From contig NC_012438.1 of NCBI RefSeq assembly GCF_000021545.1, positions 1,576,878 to 1,640,877 on the forward strand: a stretch of DNA of 64,000 nucleotides, given 5' to 3'. The position numbers and the translations under genes were made by a program. This DNA is from Sulfurihydrogenibium azorense Az-Fu1 (GTDB lineage: Bacteria; Aquificota; Aquificia; Aquificales; Hydrogenothermaceae). Shown in pieces: positions 8,826-19,042 of this stretch; positions within the stretch are counted from its first letter, which is position 1; each line of letters begins with the position of its first letter. A model generated the notes under the pieces. That model had not been told where the DNA came from. It did no database searches and worked only from the letters and a program-made list of their open reading frames with translations.

Positions 8826-9746
8826 TTACACAAGGACTTTTAAATTTTTAGTTGCATTTCTCAATTTAAACTCTTCTTCTATTGCTTTTAAAACTTCCAT
8901 TTTGTACTTTGGAGAGCACCAGTAAGGAGCTATAAGCTCATCTTCTGAAGCTTCTCCTGTTATTCTGTGGACGATTATATCTTTTGGGAGGTGAGATAAA
9001 AAGTCTACTGCTAACTTTGCATACTCTTTTAAATCAAGTTCTTTAATCTCACCTTTGTAATATTGTTTTTCCATAGCTGTATGTTTTACTATATGGAGTG
9101 GATGTATTTTTATACCATCTATAGGAAGAGCTGCTATTAATTTTGCCGTTTCCATCATATCTTCGTAATCTTCACCGGGAAGTCCAAGTATTACGTGGGC
9201 ACATATCTTTATACCACTTCTTTTTTTTGTTCTTAAAACTGCGTCTACAAAGTCCGATACACCGTGAGCTCTGTTTATGTTTCTAAGGGTTCTAAAATGG
9301 GCTGTCTGTAAACCATACTCCACCCACACTTCTGGCTTTTCAACTGTGTAAGATGCTATTAAATCTAACACTTCTTCCGGTACACAGTCAGGTCTAGTTC
9401 CAATAGACATACCTATAACTTCCGGATAACTCATAGCTTGGTCGTAAACTTCTTTCAGTTTTTCAACTGGGGCATAAGTATTTGTAAAAGCTTGAAAGTA
9501 CGCTAAAAATCCTTTTACGTTTTTAAACTTATTTTTATAAAATTCCATACTTTTTTCTATCTGATCTTTTACGGTTTGTTTTGTCATTGCATAAGGGCTA
9601 AAAGATTGGTTATTACAAAATGTACAGCCTCCAGCTGCTTTACTTCCATCTCTGTTTGGACATGTAAAACCTGCGTCTATTGCTATTTTTTGTACCCTTC
9701 CACCGTACTTTTCTTTTAAATAATCGTTAAACTTTCTGTAGTACAT
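8826..9746 (-). CDS. Radical SAM protein, YhcC/TIGR01212 family
   Basis: 306 residues. The N-terminus has the unusual cluster motif C29-x11-C41-x2-C44 (CPNRDG, then GGCTFCNN), which marks the YhcC-like radical SAM family, elongator-protein-3 related in its radical SAM core. The core carries 'IGTRPDCVPEEVLDLI' and 'HVILGLPGE', typical of this group. It would hold a 4Fe-4S cluster and cleave S-adenosylmethionine; the substrate is not established. It converges on the hemerythrin gene with 30 nt between stops. Its ATG has a weak purine-rich RBS. Confidence 0.9.
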   Translation of the reverse strand: MYYRKFNDYLKEKYGGRVQKIAIDAGFTCPNRDGSKAAGGCTFCNNQSFSPYAMTKQTVKDQIEKSMEFYKNKFKNVKGFLAYFQAFTNTYAPVEKLKEVYDQAMSYPEVIGMSIGTRPDCVPEEVLDLIASYTVEKPEVWVEYGLQTAHFRTLRNINRAHGVSDFVDAVLRTKKRSGIKICAHVILGLPGEDYEDMMETAKLIAALPIDGIKIHPLHIVKHTAMEKQYYKGEIKELDLKEYAKLAVDFLSHLPKDIIVHRITGEASEDELIAPYWCSPKYKMEVLKAIEEEFKLRNATKNLKVLV

Positions 9747-9820
9747 TCTTTACCTCTTTTTAATTAACTTCCTGATATAATAATATCTCTAAATTATTTT
9801 TTCAAGGAGGAAAACTTTAA

Positions 9821-11410
9821 ATGTATAAAGTTTTAGTTACAGATGATATATCTCCTAAAGGATTAGAAATCCTCAACAACGATGAAATGATAGACCTTGA
9901 TTACCAACCCGAAATAAAGTTTAACGAACTTTTAGAGATAGTTAAAGACTACGACGCAATAATAACAAGAAGTAGAACACCAGTTACTAAAGAGCTACTA
10001 GAAAGAGCTGAAAAATTGAAAGTAGTAGGAAGAGCTGGAGTTGGTGTAGATAATGTAGATTTAGAAGAAGCTTCAAGAAGGGGTATTTTAGTTATAAACA
10101 CTCCCGGAGCAAATACAATAGGTGCAGCTGAGATTACAATGGCTCACCTTTACGCAGTTTTAAGAAAACTTCACTTAGCCCATAAGTCTATGCTTGAAGG
10201 TCAGTGGGATAGAAAAAGATTTATGGGAGAAGAGCTTGACGGCAAAGTAGTAGGTATAATAGGACTTGGAAACGTTGGGTCTCAGGTTGCTATAAGATGT
10301 AAAGCAGCCGGAGCAAAAGTTATAGCTTACGACCCATACATACCAAGGGAAAAAGGAGAAAGACTTGGAGTTGAACTTATTGATAATCTCCATGATTTAA
10401 TAAAGATGTCAGATATAATTACACTTCATTGCCCTTTAACGGAAGAAACAAGAAATATGATAGGTAAAAAAGAGTTTGATTTAATGAAAAAAGGTGTTTA
10501 CTTTATAAACTGTGCAAGAGGGGGAATAGTTGACGAAGATGCTCTATATGAAGCTGTAAAGGAAGGTAAGATAGCAGGTCTTGGTCTAGACGTTTTCTCA
10601 AAAGAGCCACCAGACGATAGGATAAGAAGACTTTTTGAGTTTCCAAACATCAGTCTATCTCCACACATTGGAGCAAACACTTATGAGTCTCAAGATAACG
10701 TTGCAATCAAGATAGCTCAGTATGTTATAGCAGCGTTAAAAGGACAGTTTGTAGAGGTTGCTGTAAACGCACCATTTACAATAACAGAAGGATTTGAGAA
10801 TATAAAAGCTTACCTTGAACTTGCAGAAAAGTTAGGAAGCTTCTTAACCCAGTATGCAGGAGGACACTTTACCGAGATAAACATAGAGGTAAGAGGAACT
10901 ATCAGAGACCATATAGAGCCTATAGTTGCATTTTTCTTAAAAGGATACTTATCTCCTGTTTTAGACACTCCAGTAAATATAATAAATGCACCATTTATAG
11001 CTAAAGAAAGAGGTATAAACATAATAAAATCAACAAGAGAAGCTGGATTAAACTTTAAAGAGTTTATTAAAATAACAGCAAAAGCTCAAGATAAAGAAGT
11101 AGTTGTAGGTGGAACAGCATTCTACGATAAACTACCAAGAATTATGCTTGTAGATAACTACTGGATAGACATAGAACCCAGCGGTGTAATTTTAATGTTT
11201 GAAAACAAAGACGTTCCGGGAGTAATAGGAAAACTTGGAACAATCCTTGCAAGACATAACATAAACATAGCAGGATTTAGACTTGGAAGACTTGAGAAAG
11301 GGAAAATAGCCCTTGGAGCTCTACAACTTGACGATAAGTTAAATGAAGCTGTTTTAGAAGAGATTCACCAAATCCCTGAAATAATAAAAGCAAAACAAGT
11401 TATACTATAA
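9821..11410 (+). CDS. serA: D-3-phosphoglycerate dehydrogenase with ACT domain
   Basis: 529 residues, the long form. It oxidises 3-phosphoglycerate with NAD+, the first step of serine synthesis. The substrate domain is 1-100 and 285-315, the Rossmann fold has [13 protein letters not shown] at 143-155, and the catalytic triad Arg233 (CARGG), Glu262 (KEPP) and His282 (SPHIGAN) is intact. An allosteric substrate-binding intervening domain (about 320-445) and an ACT domain (about 455-529) suggest serine feedback. AAGGAGG lies 9 nt before the ATG. A TATAAT (9776-9781) upstream lacks a clear -35 box. Confidence 0.97.
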   Translation: MYKVLVTDDISPKGLEILNNDEMIDLDYQPEIKFNELLEIVKDYDAIITRSRTPVTKELLERAEKLKVVGRAGVGVDNVDLEEASRRGILVINTPGANTIGAAEITMAHLYAVLRKLHLAHKSMLEGQWDRKRFMGEELDGKVVGIIGLGNVGSQVAIRCKAAGAKVIAYDPYIPREKGERLGVELIDNLHDLIKMSDIITLHCPLTEETRNMIGKKEFDLMKKGVYFINCARGGIVDEDALYEAVKEGKIAGLGLDVFSKEPPDDRIRRLFEFPNISLSPHIGANTYESQDNVAIKIAQYVIAALKGQFVEVAVNAPFTITEGFENIKAYLELAEKLGSFLTQYAGGHFTEINIEVRGTIRDHIEPIVAFFLKGYLSPVLDTPVNIINAPFIAKERGINIIKSTREAGLNFKEFIKITAKAQDKEVVVGGTAFYDKLPRIMLVDNYWIDIEPSGVILMFENKDVPGVIGKLGTILARHNINIAGFRLGRLEKGKIALGALQLDDKLNEAVLEEIHQIPEIIKAKQVIL

Positions 11411-11424
11411 AAAGGAGGAAAAAG

Positions 11425-12531
11425 TTGTCTAAAAAAATAAGAGTTGCTATAGCTGGAGTTGGGAACTGTGCAAGCTCTTTAATTCAAGGTATTTACTACT
11501 ATAAGGAAAAACAAAATATTGAAGCAAGTGGATTAATGCATGAAGATATTGGGGGTTATAAACCTTGGGATATAGAGATAGTAGCAGCGTGGGATATAGA
11601 CGCAAGGAAGGTAGGTTTTGATGTAAGTCAGGCTATATTTGCACCTCCAAACTGTACCACAGTTTTTAAAAGAGATATTCCCCATATGGGTGTTAAAGTA
11701 AGAATGGGGAAAGTCTTAGATGGATATCCTGAGCACATGAAAAACTACCCACCAGAAAATGCTTTTGTCCTTGCAGATGCAAAAGAAGACAGTTTAGAAA
11801 CAGTTGTCAAAGTCCTAATAGAATCAAAAGCAGACGTTTTAGTAAACTATGTCCCAGTAGGAGCTGAGAAAGCAGCAAGATTTTACGCTCAAGCATGTTT
11901 AGAAGCAGGTGTATCCTTTATAAACTGTATGCCTACTTTTATAGTGTCTGATGACGAATGGGCTAAAAAGTTTGAAGATGCAGGTATTCCAGTAATAGGT
12001 GATGATATAAAATCTCAAGTTGGAGCAACTATAACCCATAGAGTATTAACACAGCTTCTACTAGAGAGAGGAGTTAAAATAGACAGGACTTATCAACTTA
12101 ACGTAGGAGGAAACACAGACTTTTTAAATATGCTTGAAAGAAGTAGGTTAGAAACAAAGAAAAAATCAAAAACACAAGCAGTTACCTCTTTAATACCTTA
12201 CGGAATAGACCCAAGGAACGTTCATATAGGACCTTCTGATTACGTTCCGTGGCTAAAGGATAAAAAACTTGCATTTATAAGAATAGAAGGAAGATTATTT
12301 GGTGATGTTCCTATGAATATAGAACTTAGACTAGAAGTTGAGGACTCTCCCAACAGTGCAGGAGTTGCAATAGATGCAATAAGATGTGCAAAACTTGCCC
12401 AAGACAGAGGAATAGGAGGACCTTTATACTCAATCTCAGCTTACACAATGAAACATCCACCAATCCAGTATAAAGACTGGCAAGCAAGACAGATGGTAGA
12501 AGAGTTTATAGCAGGTATAAGAGAAAGATAA
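11425..12531 (+). CDS. Myo-inositol-1-phosphate synthase
   Basis: 368 residues starting at TTG 11425 with AGGAGG 6-7 nt upstream. The N-terminal Rossmann motif [16 protein letters not shown] binds NAD+. The family blocks '[15 protein letters not shown]' and '[12 protein letters not shown]' and the catalytic lysine-rich region '[17 protein letters not shown]' are present. The enzyme converts glucose-6-phosphate to inositol-1-phosphate. In thermophiles the product feeds inositol phospholipids or the solute di-myo-inositol phosphate. It lies 14 nt after serA and is probably co-transcribed. Confidence 0.93.
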   Translation: MSKKIRVAIAGVGNCASSLIQGIYYYKEKQNIEASGLMHEDIGGYKPWDIEIVAAWDIDARKVGFDVSQAIFAPPNCTTVFKRDIPHMGVKVRMGKVLDGYPEHMKNYPPENAFVLADAKEDSLETVVKVLIESKADVLVNYVPVGAEKAARFYAQACLEAGVSFINCMPTFIVSDDEWAKKFEDAGIPVIGDDIKSQVGATITHRVLTQLLLERGVKIDRTYQLNVGGNTDFLNMLERSRLETKKKSKTQAVTSLIPYGIDPRNVHIGPSDYVPWLKDKKLAFIRIEGRLFGDVPMNIELRLEVEDSPNSAGVAIDAIRCAKLAQDRGIGGPLYSISAYTMKHPPIQYKDWQARQMVEEFIAGIRER

Positions 12532-12533
12532 AC

Positions 12534-12752
12534 TTGAGGATAAAAGTAAAAGTAAAACCCGGCTCAAGTAAAAACGAAGTAAAGAAGATAGAGGAAAATT
12601 TTTACGAAGTAAGGTGTACTACAATTCCAGAAAAAGGTAAAGCAAACGACAAAGTAATAGAGTTAATGTCTGAGTATTTGGATGTACCAAAATCAAGGAT
12701 AAAGATTATAAAAGGACACTCTTCCCGGGAAAAAGAGATAGAGATAGAATAA
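12534..12752 (+). CDS. DUF167 (YggU-type) protein
   Basis: 72 residues beginning at a TTG two bases after the previous stop. The pattern 'IKVKVKPGSSKNEV', 'VRCTTIPEKGKANDKVIELMSEYL' and 'IIKGHSSREKEIEI' is that of the DUF167/YggU family, small alpha/beta proteins of unknown role often encoded near cell-envelope or proline genes. It closes the serA operon and is followed by a hairpin. Confidence 0.88.
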   Translation: MRIKVKVKPGSSKNEVKKIEENFYEVRCTTIPEKGKANDKVIELMSEYLDVPKSRIKIIKGHSSREKEIEIE

Positions 12753-12753
12753 A

Positions 12754-12785
12754 GGAGCCGTAAGAAGGCTCCGAAAATATTTTAG
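12754..12785 (+). terminator. Terminator of the serA operon
   Basis: GGAGCC (12754-12759) pairs with GGCTCC (12767-12772) around a 7-nt loop, followed by GAAAATATTTT. The T run is interrupted, so efficiency is uncertain. Confidence 0.6.
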
Positions 12786-12859
12786 AAATTTGTTAAAAAC
12801 TCCTTTCCAATTTAGATAATTTTAAAACAAGCCAAGATTTTGGTTTTAGAAATAAATGT

Positions 12860-13169
12860 TTATTTTTTAAATAATTTTTTCCTTTCTTGAATATATCCTT
12901 TTTCCTCCATACATTTTTTAATTAAAGATTCTCTTAATTGTTCTATTGCAATCTGTTCAGAATAATCATAATTGTATATTGGTATACAGTTAACGTTGTA
13001 TTCTGTATAAGCACCATAATTATAGCTTGATCCAGAATAAGAACCATAATTATAACTTGATCCAGAACATTTATATCCAACTATTATTTTTTTTTGGTGG
13101 AGGGATTAGTGCATCTGGATAACGACTTTTTGCTAATTCTTTACACTGATTTGTATGAGTTCTATACAT
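12860..13169 (-). pseudogene. Frameshifted hypothetical gene next to an IS element
   Basis: On the minus strand an ATG at 13169 opens a frame (MYRTHTNQCKELAKSRYPDA...) that runs into a stop shortly after a run of nine A (plus-strand T9 at 13087-13095). Removing one A joins it to a second frame (VGYKCSGSSYNYGSYSG..., ending ERKKLFKK) that ends at 12860. The joined product would be about 103 residues, with a Cys followed by Ser/Gly/Tyr repeats, then 'YNVNCIPIYNY' and a charged C-terminal helix. It is unidentified. The gene start lies 2 nt from the IS481 end at 13171, so the original 5' end may have been lost to the insertion. A sequencing slip in the A run or ribosome slippage are alternatives. 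Confidence 0.55.
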
Positions 13170-13170
13170 C

Positions 13171-14232
13171 GTGAACACCTTCACCTAAAAATTTTATCAT
13201 ACTCCATAAACAATGTCTGCTGGTCTTTTGTATCCTAAAGAATGATGTGGCCTTATAAAATTGTACTTCCTTACATACTTCCTTAACTTCTTATTCATCT
13301 CCTCTAATGTGTAATCTAATCCCTCTATCAACCATAACTCCTCTTCTATTGTCCTTATCAATCTTTCTACAACACCATTAGTCTTTGGACTCCTTGGATA
13401 GCTAAAGTAATGCTCCACTCCTATATCCGTTAAATACTTGTTAAACTCCCCTAAAAACTCACTCCCGTTATCTGTTTGTACCCTCTTTATCTCAAATTCA
13501 AAATACTCATTTAACTCAATATAAAATTCTTTTGTTTTCTTTGAATTTTTACTTTCATATACCCGTGCAAAACAAAATCTGCTATACTTATCTATAGCTG
13601 TGAATTGGTAATATGTTGCACCTGCGATGTTCAGGTGTTTTACGTCTATTTGTACTACATCCCCTGGGGCTTGTGCTTGCAAGCCTCTTTTTGTCCTTTT
13701 CTTCTTTATACTCTTTTTTCTTTTGTTTTGTATTTTAATTGATTTTGTTCTCTCTATTAATCCTTCTTCTTTTAATACTTTATACACTGTAGATGGTGAT
13801 ACTTTTATGTTTTTTTCTTCTTGTAGATATGCCGATATTTTTTCTTTGCTCCAAGTTGGGTTTTGTTTCCTGACTTTTATTATTTGTTCTCTGTACTGAT
13901 TTCTTATAGTTGGTTTTCTTGTGTTTTTTGGTGTTTTAGGTCTATCAAGAAGTCCTTCAAGTCCGTCTTTTTTGTATCTTTCAAACCATTTATAGAAGGT
14001 AGTTCTTGATATTCCGAAGTATCTGCAGGTTTTGGATATATTTTTTGTATCTTGGTAGTGCTGTATCCATTTTAGTCTTTTTTTGGCTTCTTTTGTTAAA
14101 GGAATGTCTTTAATCTTGTTTGATAGTTTTTTAGGAAAGAGTGTTGTCATATACATAGGGGTTCCTATAATACCTTTCATATAACCTACCTCCTGTTTTT
14201 GTTGAAATTATTTTAAAGGGGTAGGTGTTCAC
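13171..14232 (-). mobile_element. IS481-type insertion sequence, 1062 bp
   Basis: The ends are imperfect inverted repeats: GTGAACACCTTCACC from 13171 inward and GTGAACACCTACCCC read inward from 14232. They enclose one transposase gene that fills most of the element. Flanks (ending TACATC on the left, beginning TGTGTA on the right) show no target duplication, so the element is old, rearranged, or its ends are set a few bases off. Confidence 0.85.
13197..14180 (-). CDS. IS481 family transposase (DDE integrase fold)
   Basis: 327 residues, apparently intact. The N-terminal helix-turn-helix domains (about 33-150) include 'ISKTCRYFGISRTTFYKWFERYKKDGLEG'-type sequence, cut here to its role in binding the ends. 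The rve catalytic core has the DDE triad: the first Asp in VVQIDVKHL (near 179), the second in VQTDNGSEF (near 236), and Glu in TNGVVERLIRT (near 272). The C-terminal 'RPHHSLGYKRPADI' is typical of the family. A strong AGGAGG sits before the ATG at 14180. A basic lysine-rich linker lies at about 147-165. Confidence 0.93.
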   Translation of the reverse strand: MKGIIGTPMYMTTLFPKKLSNKIKDIPLTKEAKKRLKWIQHYQDTKNISKTCRYFGISRTTFYKWFERYKKDGLEGLLDRPKTPKNTRKPTIRNQYREQIIKVRKQNPTWSKEKISAYLQEEKNIKVSPSTVYKVLKEEGLIERTKSIKIQNKRKKSIKKKRTKRGLQAQAPGDVVQIDVKHLNIAGATYYQFTAIDKYSRFCFARVYESKNSKKTKEFYIELNEYFEFEIKRVQTDNGSEFLGEFNKYLTDIGVEHYFSYPRSPKTNGVVERLIRTIEEELWLIEGLDYTLEEMNKKLRKYVRKYNFIRPHHSLGYKRPADIVYGV

Positions 14233-14268
14233 TGTGTATTGAAACTTATACAGAGGGGAGGTTAAAGC

Positions 14269-14297
14269 TTGACATTTCCCAGGTTTGATAGTAAGAT
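14269..14297 (+). promoter_or_regulatory. Promoter of the TPR protein gene
   Basis: A perfect TTGACA (14269-14274), 17-nt spacer and TAAGAT (14292-14297). It starts 37 nt beyond the IS481 end, so it belongs to the flanking DNA. Transcription is predicted to start near 14304. Confidence 0.7.
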
Positions 14298-14327
14298 GAA
14301 ACTAAATTTATTTTGAGGAAGGAAGGC

Positions 14328-15212
14328 ATGAAGAAGGTTCTTGCATCACTTCTTATTTCATCGGGCTTGGTTCTTGCGAATCCGGTTTATAACTGCTTCA
14401 CTTTCTTAAACGCCGGAGACTTAAAAAGAGCCTTAGAGGAAGGAAAAAAGGCTGTGAAACTTTATCCTGCAGATCCTTATGCTCACTCTTGCCTCGGAAA
14501 GGCTTACTATGAATCCGGACTCTTTGACCAAGCCCTTGAGAGTTTAAAAAGAGCAGAGAAACTCGCAACTCAAGAGGAAGACCTTATGTATATCTATAAC
14601 TGGATAGGTGGGGTCCTTGAGAAGAAAGGAGACTACGACGATGCACTTGAGTATTACATGAGAAGCCTTTCAGTAGCAAAGAGAAAAGGAAATAGAAAAG
14701 CGCAGGCAGCCCGCCTTAATAATATAGGAGGGATCTACCGTAATAAAGGTGATCTTGACAGAGCACTCTCTTACTATATGGAGTCTTTGGAGCTTACAGA
14801 AAAAGAAGAAGATAAGGCTACTACATACAACAACATAGCTGTTATTTACTCTGAAAAAGGTGATTATTCTAAAGCGGTAGAGTATTTAAAAAAGGCTATT
14901 GAGATCGATGAAAGGTTTGGAAATTATCATGGAGCCGCTCAACGGATGCTCAATCTTGGGGCTACTTATATAATGATGAAAGATTACAATAATGCTACCT
15001 ACTATCTTAAAGAAGGTTTAACGAGGATACAAAAAGTTGGAGACAAATACTTGGAAGCGTATGCATATGGATATTTAGGTTGGCTCTACGAAGATTTAGG
15101 TAAAATAGATCTTGCAAGAGATTATTTTAAAAAAGCATATAACCTCTTTAGCTCCATTGGTGCAAAAGCTGATGCAGAAGTTGTATATTCAGAACTTTCA
15201 AAACTTAAATAA
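14328..15212 (+). CDS. Exported tetratricopeptide repeat protein
   Basis: 294 residues from the ATG at 14328, preferred over a TTG at 14313 because AGGAAGGAAGG (14316-14326) is its RBS. A signal peptide (MKKVLASLLISSGLVLA, cleavage near NPVYN) points to the periplasm or outer membrane. Six to seven TPR units follow, for example 'AYYESGLFDQALESLKRAEKL', 'GIYRNKGDLDRALSYYMESL' and 'VIYSEKGDYSKAVEYLKKAIEI'. TPRs mediate protein binding; the partner is unknown. The first half has noticeably more G and C and more CTC/GCC/GAG codons than neighbouring genes, which may reflect transfer. Confidence 0.85.
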   Translation: MKKVLASLLISSGLVLANPVYNCFTFLNAGDLKRALEEGKKAVKLYPADPYAHSCLGKAYYESGLFDQALESLKRAEKLATQEEDLMYIYNWIGGVLEKKGDYDDALEYYMRSLSVAKRKGNRKAQAARLNNIGGIYRNKGDLDRALSYYMESLELTEKEEDKATTYNNIAVIYSEKGDYSKAVEYLKKAIEIDERFGNYHGAAQRMLNLGATYIMMKDYNNATYYLKEGLTRIQKVGDKYLEAYAYGYLGWLYEDLGKIDLARDYFKKAYNLFSSIGAKADAEVVYSELSKLK

Positions 15213-15235
15213 TGATAAATGATAAAAGTAAAATT

Positions 15236-15418
15236 TTAATAAGATAAGTTATTTTCCAATTTTTTAATATTCCATATTTTATGTGTTGAATCATTAACCC
15301 TAATTTCAAATTCAAGAAGTGGTATTATATTTAAAAACGACTGCTGGAAGTTATATTTTAGAATTAAGATAAACTTTTTTATTTCGGCTTTAAATTTTGC
15401 TACTTCCCTTGGTTTGTT
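15236..15418 (-). pseudogene. Possible gene remnant in a 316-bp AT-rich gap
   Basis: The gap 15213-15528 between the TPR gene and carB holds an open minus-strand frame of about 60 codons without a good start, reading ...EIKKFILILKYNFQQSF...LLEFEIRVNDSTHKIWNIKK... It looks more like protein than chance, but I do not recognise it and it has no RBS. The rest of the gap is AT-rich and holds no other feature I can support; it should contain the carB promoter (TAAAAT at 15494-15499 is a weak -10 candidate). Confidence 0.2.
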
Positions 15419-15528
15419 TTAAAATTATTTAAATTGGAAATTAGAGTTTAAAGTTTAAACATTAAAGTTTATATCTGTATATTCCAAAAATGCTAAAATA
15501 TATATCTAAAATCTCAACGAGGTAAAGT

Positions 15529-17208
15529 ATGCCAAAAAGGACTGATATTGAGACAATCCTTCTAATCGGATCCGGACCTATCATAATCGGGCAAGCTGCA
15601 GAGTTTGATTACTCCGGAACCCAAGGTGCAAAAGCCCTAAAAGAAGAAGGTTATCGTGTAATCCTTGTAAACTCAAACCCCGCAACCATAATGACAGACC
15701 CAAACATAGCAGACAGAACCTACATAGAACCCCTAATAACCCCTGTTTTAGAAAAAATCATAGAAAAAGAAAGACCTGACGCAATCTTGCCTACACTTGG
15801 TGGACAAACAGCTTTAAACCTTGCAATAGAGCTATATGAGAAAGGTATATTAGACAAGTACAACGTTGAGCTTATCGGTGCAAAGTACGAAGTCATAAAA
15901 AAAGCAGAAGACAGAGACCTTTTTAAAAAGGCAATGGAAAATATTGGTTTATCAATGCCTAAAAGTGCAGTCGTAAAATCCATCGCAGAAGCAGAAGAAG
16001 TTATAGACTGGATAGGATTTCCAGTTATTATAAGACCATCCTTTACCCTTGGTGGAACAGGAGGAAGTATAGCATACAACAGAGAAGAGTTTTACCCTAA
16101 AGTAAAAGCAGGATTAGATGCTTCTCCTATTCACGAAGTACTCCTTGAAGAGTCTGTTATAGGATGGAAAGAGTTTGAGATGGAAGTAATGAGAGATAAA
16201 AATGATAACTGCGTTATTATATGCTCCATAGAAAACCTTGACCCAATGGGAGTTCATACAGGAGACAGTATAACTATAGCTCCTGCAATGACCCTTTCAG
16301 ACAGAGAGTATCAAATACTAAGAAACTACTCAATAGCAGTAATGAGAGAAATTGGAGTAGAGACAGGAGGGTCAAACGTACAGTTTTCTCAAAACCCAAA
16401 AACAGGAGAGTTTTACGTTATAGAGATGAACCCAAGGGTTTCAAGGTCTTCAGCATTAGCATCAAAAGCTACAGGCTTTCCAATAGCAAAAATAGCAGCA
16501 AAACTTGCAGTAGGATACACGTTAGACGAACTTCCTAACGATATCACTAAAAAAACACCAGCATCTTTCGAACCTACCATAGACTATGTAGTTGTAAAAA
16601 TACCTCGATTTGATTTTGCAAAATTCCCAGAAGCTGACAAAACTCTAACTACCATGATGAAATCAGTTGGTGAAGTTATGGCAATTGGAAGAACATTTAA
16701 AGAAAGCCTTCAAAAAGCCTTAAGAAGTTTAGAGTTAGGTAGGTATGGATTTTATATGGGACTGGAGAATATAGATGAAAACACATTAAAAGAAAATATA
16801 ATAAAACCTAACCCAGATAGATTGTGGTATATAGCTGAAGCTTTTAGAAGAGGCTATACAGTAGAAGAAGTAAACCAGCTATCCCACATAGACAAATGGT
16901 TTTTAAACCAGATAAAAGAGATTATAGACTACGAGATTTACCTATCAACTAAAACTATAGAAACTATTACAGACCAAGAGTTAGAAAAAGCTAAACAGTG
17001 GGGATTCTCAGACAGAGAACTTGCAAGACTACTTAAAACAACAGAAGAGGAAGTAAGAAAAAGAAGAGTAGCAGTATCCTACAAGGTAGTAGACACTTGT
17101 GCAGCTGAGTTTGAGGCATTTACACCCTACTACTACTCATCTTACGAATCTTTATCAGGAAAAGTAGAAGAAGATGGAAGTATAATCTATTATAGAGACA
17201 CAGAGTAA
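15529..17208 (+). CDS. carB: Carbamoyl-phosphate synthase large subunit, N-terminal half
   Basis: 559 residues, about half of the usual 1070. It begins with the CarB N-terminus ([20 protein letters not shown]) and contains the first ATP-grasp domain that makes carboxyphosphate (about 128-335, with '[12 protein letters not shown]' and '[20 protein letters not shown]') and the oligomerisation domain (about 400-550). It stops after '[16 protein letters not shown]', before the second ATP-grasp and allosteric domains. The missing half must be a separate gene outside the window. Split carB genes are known in Aquifex. The enzyme supplies carbamoyl phosphate for pyrimidines and arginine. Confidence 0.95.
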   Translation: MPKRTDIETILLIGSGPIIIGQAAEFDYSGTQGAKALKEEGYRVILVNSNPATIMTDPNIADRTYIEPLITPVLEKIIEKERPDAILPTLGGQTALNLAIELYEKGILDKYNVELIGAKYEVIKKAEDRDLFKKAMENIGLSMPKSAVVKSIAEAEEVIDWIGFPVIIRPSFTLGGTGGSIAYNREEFYPKVKAGLDASPIHEVLLEESVIGWKEFEMEVMRDKNDNCVIICSIENLDPMGVHTGDSITIAPAMTLSDREYQILRNYSIAVMREIGVETGGSNVQFSQNPKTGEFYVIEMNPRVSRSSALASKATGFPIAKIAAKLAVGYTLDELPNDITKKTPASFEPTIDYVVVKIPRFDFAKFPEADKTLTTMMKSVGEVMAIGRTFKESLQKALRSLELGRYGFYMGLENIDENTLKENIIKPNPDRLWYIAEAFRRGYTVEEVNQLSHIDKWFLNQIKEIIDYEIYLSTKTIETITDQELEKAKQWGFSDRELARLLKTTEEEVRKRRVAVSYKVVDTCAAEFEAFTPYYYSSYESLSGKVEEDGSIIYYRDTE

Positions 17209-17218
17209 GGAGAAAAAG

Positions 17219-19042
17219 ATGGAGTACAGATTTGAAGAAATAGAAAGACAATATTTAGAAAAATGGGAAGAAGAAAAAATTTTTAAATCTGTAGAAAATA
17301 ACGACAAACAAAACAAGTACTATGTCCTTGAGATGTTTCCTTACCCTTCCGGAAAAATACATATGGGACATGTAAGAAACTATGCAATAGGGGACGTTAT
17401 CAATAGATACTATAGAATGACAGGTAAAAACACACTACACCCCATGGGATGGGACGCTTTTGGAATGCCTGCAGAAAACGCAGCAATAAAGAGTGGCATC
17501 CACCCAGCTAAATGGACCTACGAAAACATAGACTACATGAAATCCCAGTTAAAAAGACTTGGTTTTTCTTACGACTGGGATAGAGAAATAGCAACATGTA
17601 ATCCAGACTACTACAAATGGAATCAGTGGCTATTTTTAAAGATGTTTGAAAAGGGTATAGCTTACAGAAAATCAGCCCTTGTTAACTGGTGTCCCCACGA
17701 CCTTACAGTTTTGGCAAACGAACAAGTAATAGATGGTAAATGCTGGAGATGTGGTACTCAGGTAGTCCAAAAAGAAATCCCATCATGGTACTTAAAAATA
17801 ACAGATTACGCAGAAAAGTTGCTCCAAGACTTAGAAAAGCTAAAAGGTAAATGGCCTTCTCAAGTTTTAACAATGCAAGAAAACTGGATAGGAAAATCTA
17901 TAGGTGCTACTATTAAATTTAAAATAAAAGATAGTGACGAATACTTAGAAGTATTTACAACAAGACCGGATACTTTATACGGAGTAACTTTTATGGCAGT
18001 TGCTCCTGAAAATCCTATCGTTTTAAAATTATCAGAAAACACACCATACCAAGAGGAAGTTAAAAAATTCGTTGAAAAAATAAAATCTCTATCTACAAAA
18101 GAAAGGTCTATCGTAGAAGAAAAAGAAGGTGTATTTACAGGAAGATACGCTATAAATCCTCTAACTGGAGAAGAAGTTCCCATTTACGCAGCAAACTACA
18201 TACTGTGGGGTTATGCAGCAGGTGCTATAATGGCAGTACCTGCCCATGACCAGAGAGACTACGAATTTGCTAAAAAGTATAACCTACCTATAAAACAAGT
18301 TATAAAACCTGTAGATAAAGACTGGGACTTTGAAAAGGGAGCATACGAAGAAGAAGGAATACTTATAAACTCAGGGGAGTTTTCAGGGTTAACCTCATCT
18401 CAAGCAAAAGAAAAAATAACACAACTGTTAGAGGAAAAAGGTATAGGCAAAAAAACTGTAAACTACAAACTTAGAGACTGGAACATATCCAGACAAAGAT
18501 ACTGGGGAACACCTATTCCTATTATTTACTGTGAATCCTGTGGGATAGTACCTGTACCAGAAAAAGACCTGCCAGTAGTACTACCTCAAAATGTAGAGTT
18601 TACAGGTATGGGAGGTAATCCTTTATCAAAGGTTGAAGAGTTTGTAAATACAACTTGTCCAAAATGTGGTAAACCTGCAAAAAGAGAAACAGACACTATG
18701 GATACATTTGTAGACAGCTCTTGGTACTTTTTAAGGTACTGTGACCCTAAAAATGAAGAAAAACCTTTTGATAAAGAAAAGGTGAACTACTGGATGCCAG
18801 TAGATATATACATAGGAGGCATAGAACACGCCGTCTTACACCTTCTTTACTCAAGATTTTTTACAAAGTTTTTAAAAGATATAGGTTTAGTGGACTTTGA
18901 TGAACCATTTGAAAAACTCTTAACTCAAGGAATGGTACTTAAAAAGTGGATAAGTATAGAAAAATTCTTAGAGATTTTAGGATTAAACGAAGAATCTACA
19001 GTAGAAGAGTTAAAAGAAAAAATAAAACAATTTAAGCAATGA
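17219..19042 (+). CDS. leuS: Leucyl-tRNA synthetase alpha subunit (split enzyme)
   Basis: 607 residues. It carries the HIGH motif as HMGH (48-51, in [14 protein letters not shown]), Cys pairs of the zinc-binding insertions (CPHD/CWRCG; CESCG/CPKCG), the CP1 editing domain with TTRPDTLYG near 245 and the catalytic '[13 protein letters not shown]' block. It ends just after '[11 protein letters not shown]', before the KMSKS loop and anticodon-binding domain. This is the Aquifex-type alpha-beta arrangement. The beta subunit is not in the window. It lies 10 nt after carB with GGAG as RBS and overlaps the next gene by 4 nt. Confidence 0.96.
   Translation: MEYRFEEIERQYLEKWEEEKIFKSVENNDKQNKYYVLEMFPYPSGKIHMGHVRNYAIGDVINRYYRMTGKNTLHPMGWDAFGMPAENAAIKSGIHPAKWTYENIDYMKSQLKRLGFSYDWDREIATCNPDYYKWNQWLFLKMFEKGIAYRKSALVNWCPHDLTVLANEQVIDGKCWRCGTQVVQKEIPSWYLKITDYAEKLLQDLEKLKGKWPSQVLTMQENWIGKSIGATIKFKIKDSDEYLEVFTTRPDTLYGVTFMAVAPENPIVLKLSENTPYQEEVKKFVEKIKSLSTKERSIVEEKEGVFTGRYAINPLTGEEVPIYAANYILWGYAAGAIMAVPAHDQRDYEFAKKYNLPIKQVIKPVDKDWDFEKGAYEEEGILINSGEFSGLTSSQAKEKITQLLEEKGIGKKTVNYKLRDWNISRQRYWGTPIPIIYCESCGIVPVPEKDLPVVLPQNVEFTGMGGNPLSKVEEFVNTTCPKCGKPAKRETDTMDTFVDSSWYFLRYCDPKNEEKPFDKEKVNYWMPVDIYIGGIEHAVLHLLYSRFFTKFLKDIGLVDFDEPFEKLLTQGMVLKKWISIEKFLEILGLNEESTVEELKEKIKQFKQ

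Noticed and set aside
12990..13075. Short tandem repeat in the minus-strand pseudogene (SGSSYNYG units)
   Set aside because: It is two partly repeated 24-base coding units, better explained as a low-complexity protein segment than a DNA repeat element.
13161..14245. Target site duplication of the IS481 copy
   Set aside because: Left flank TACATC and right flank TGTGTA do not match in any register I tried.
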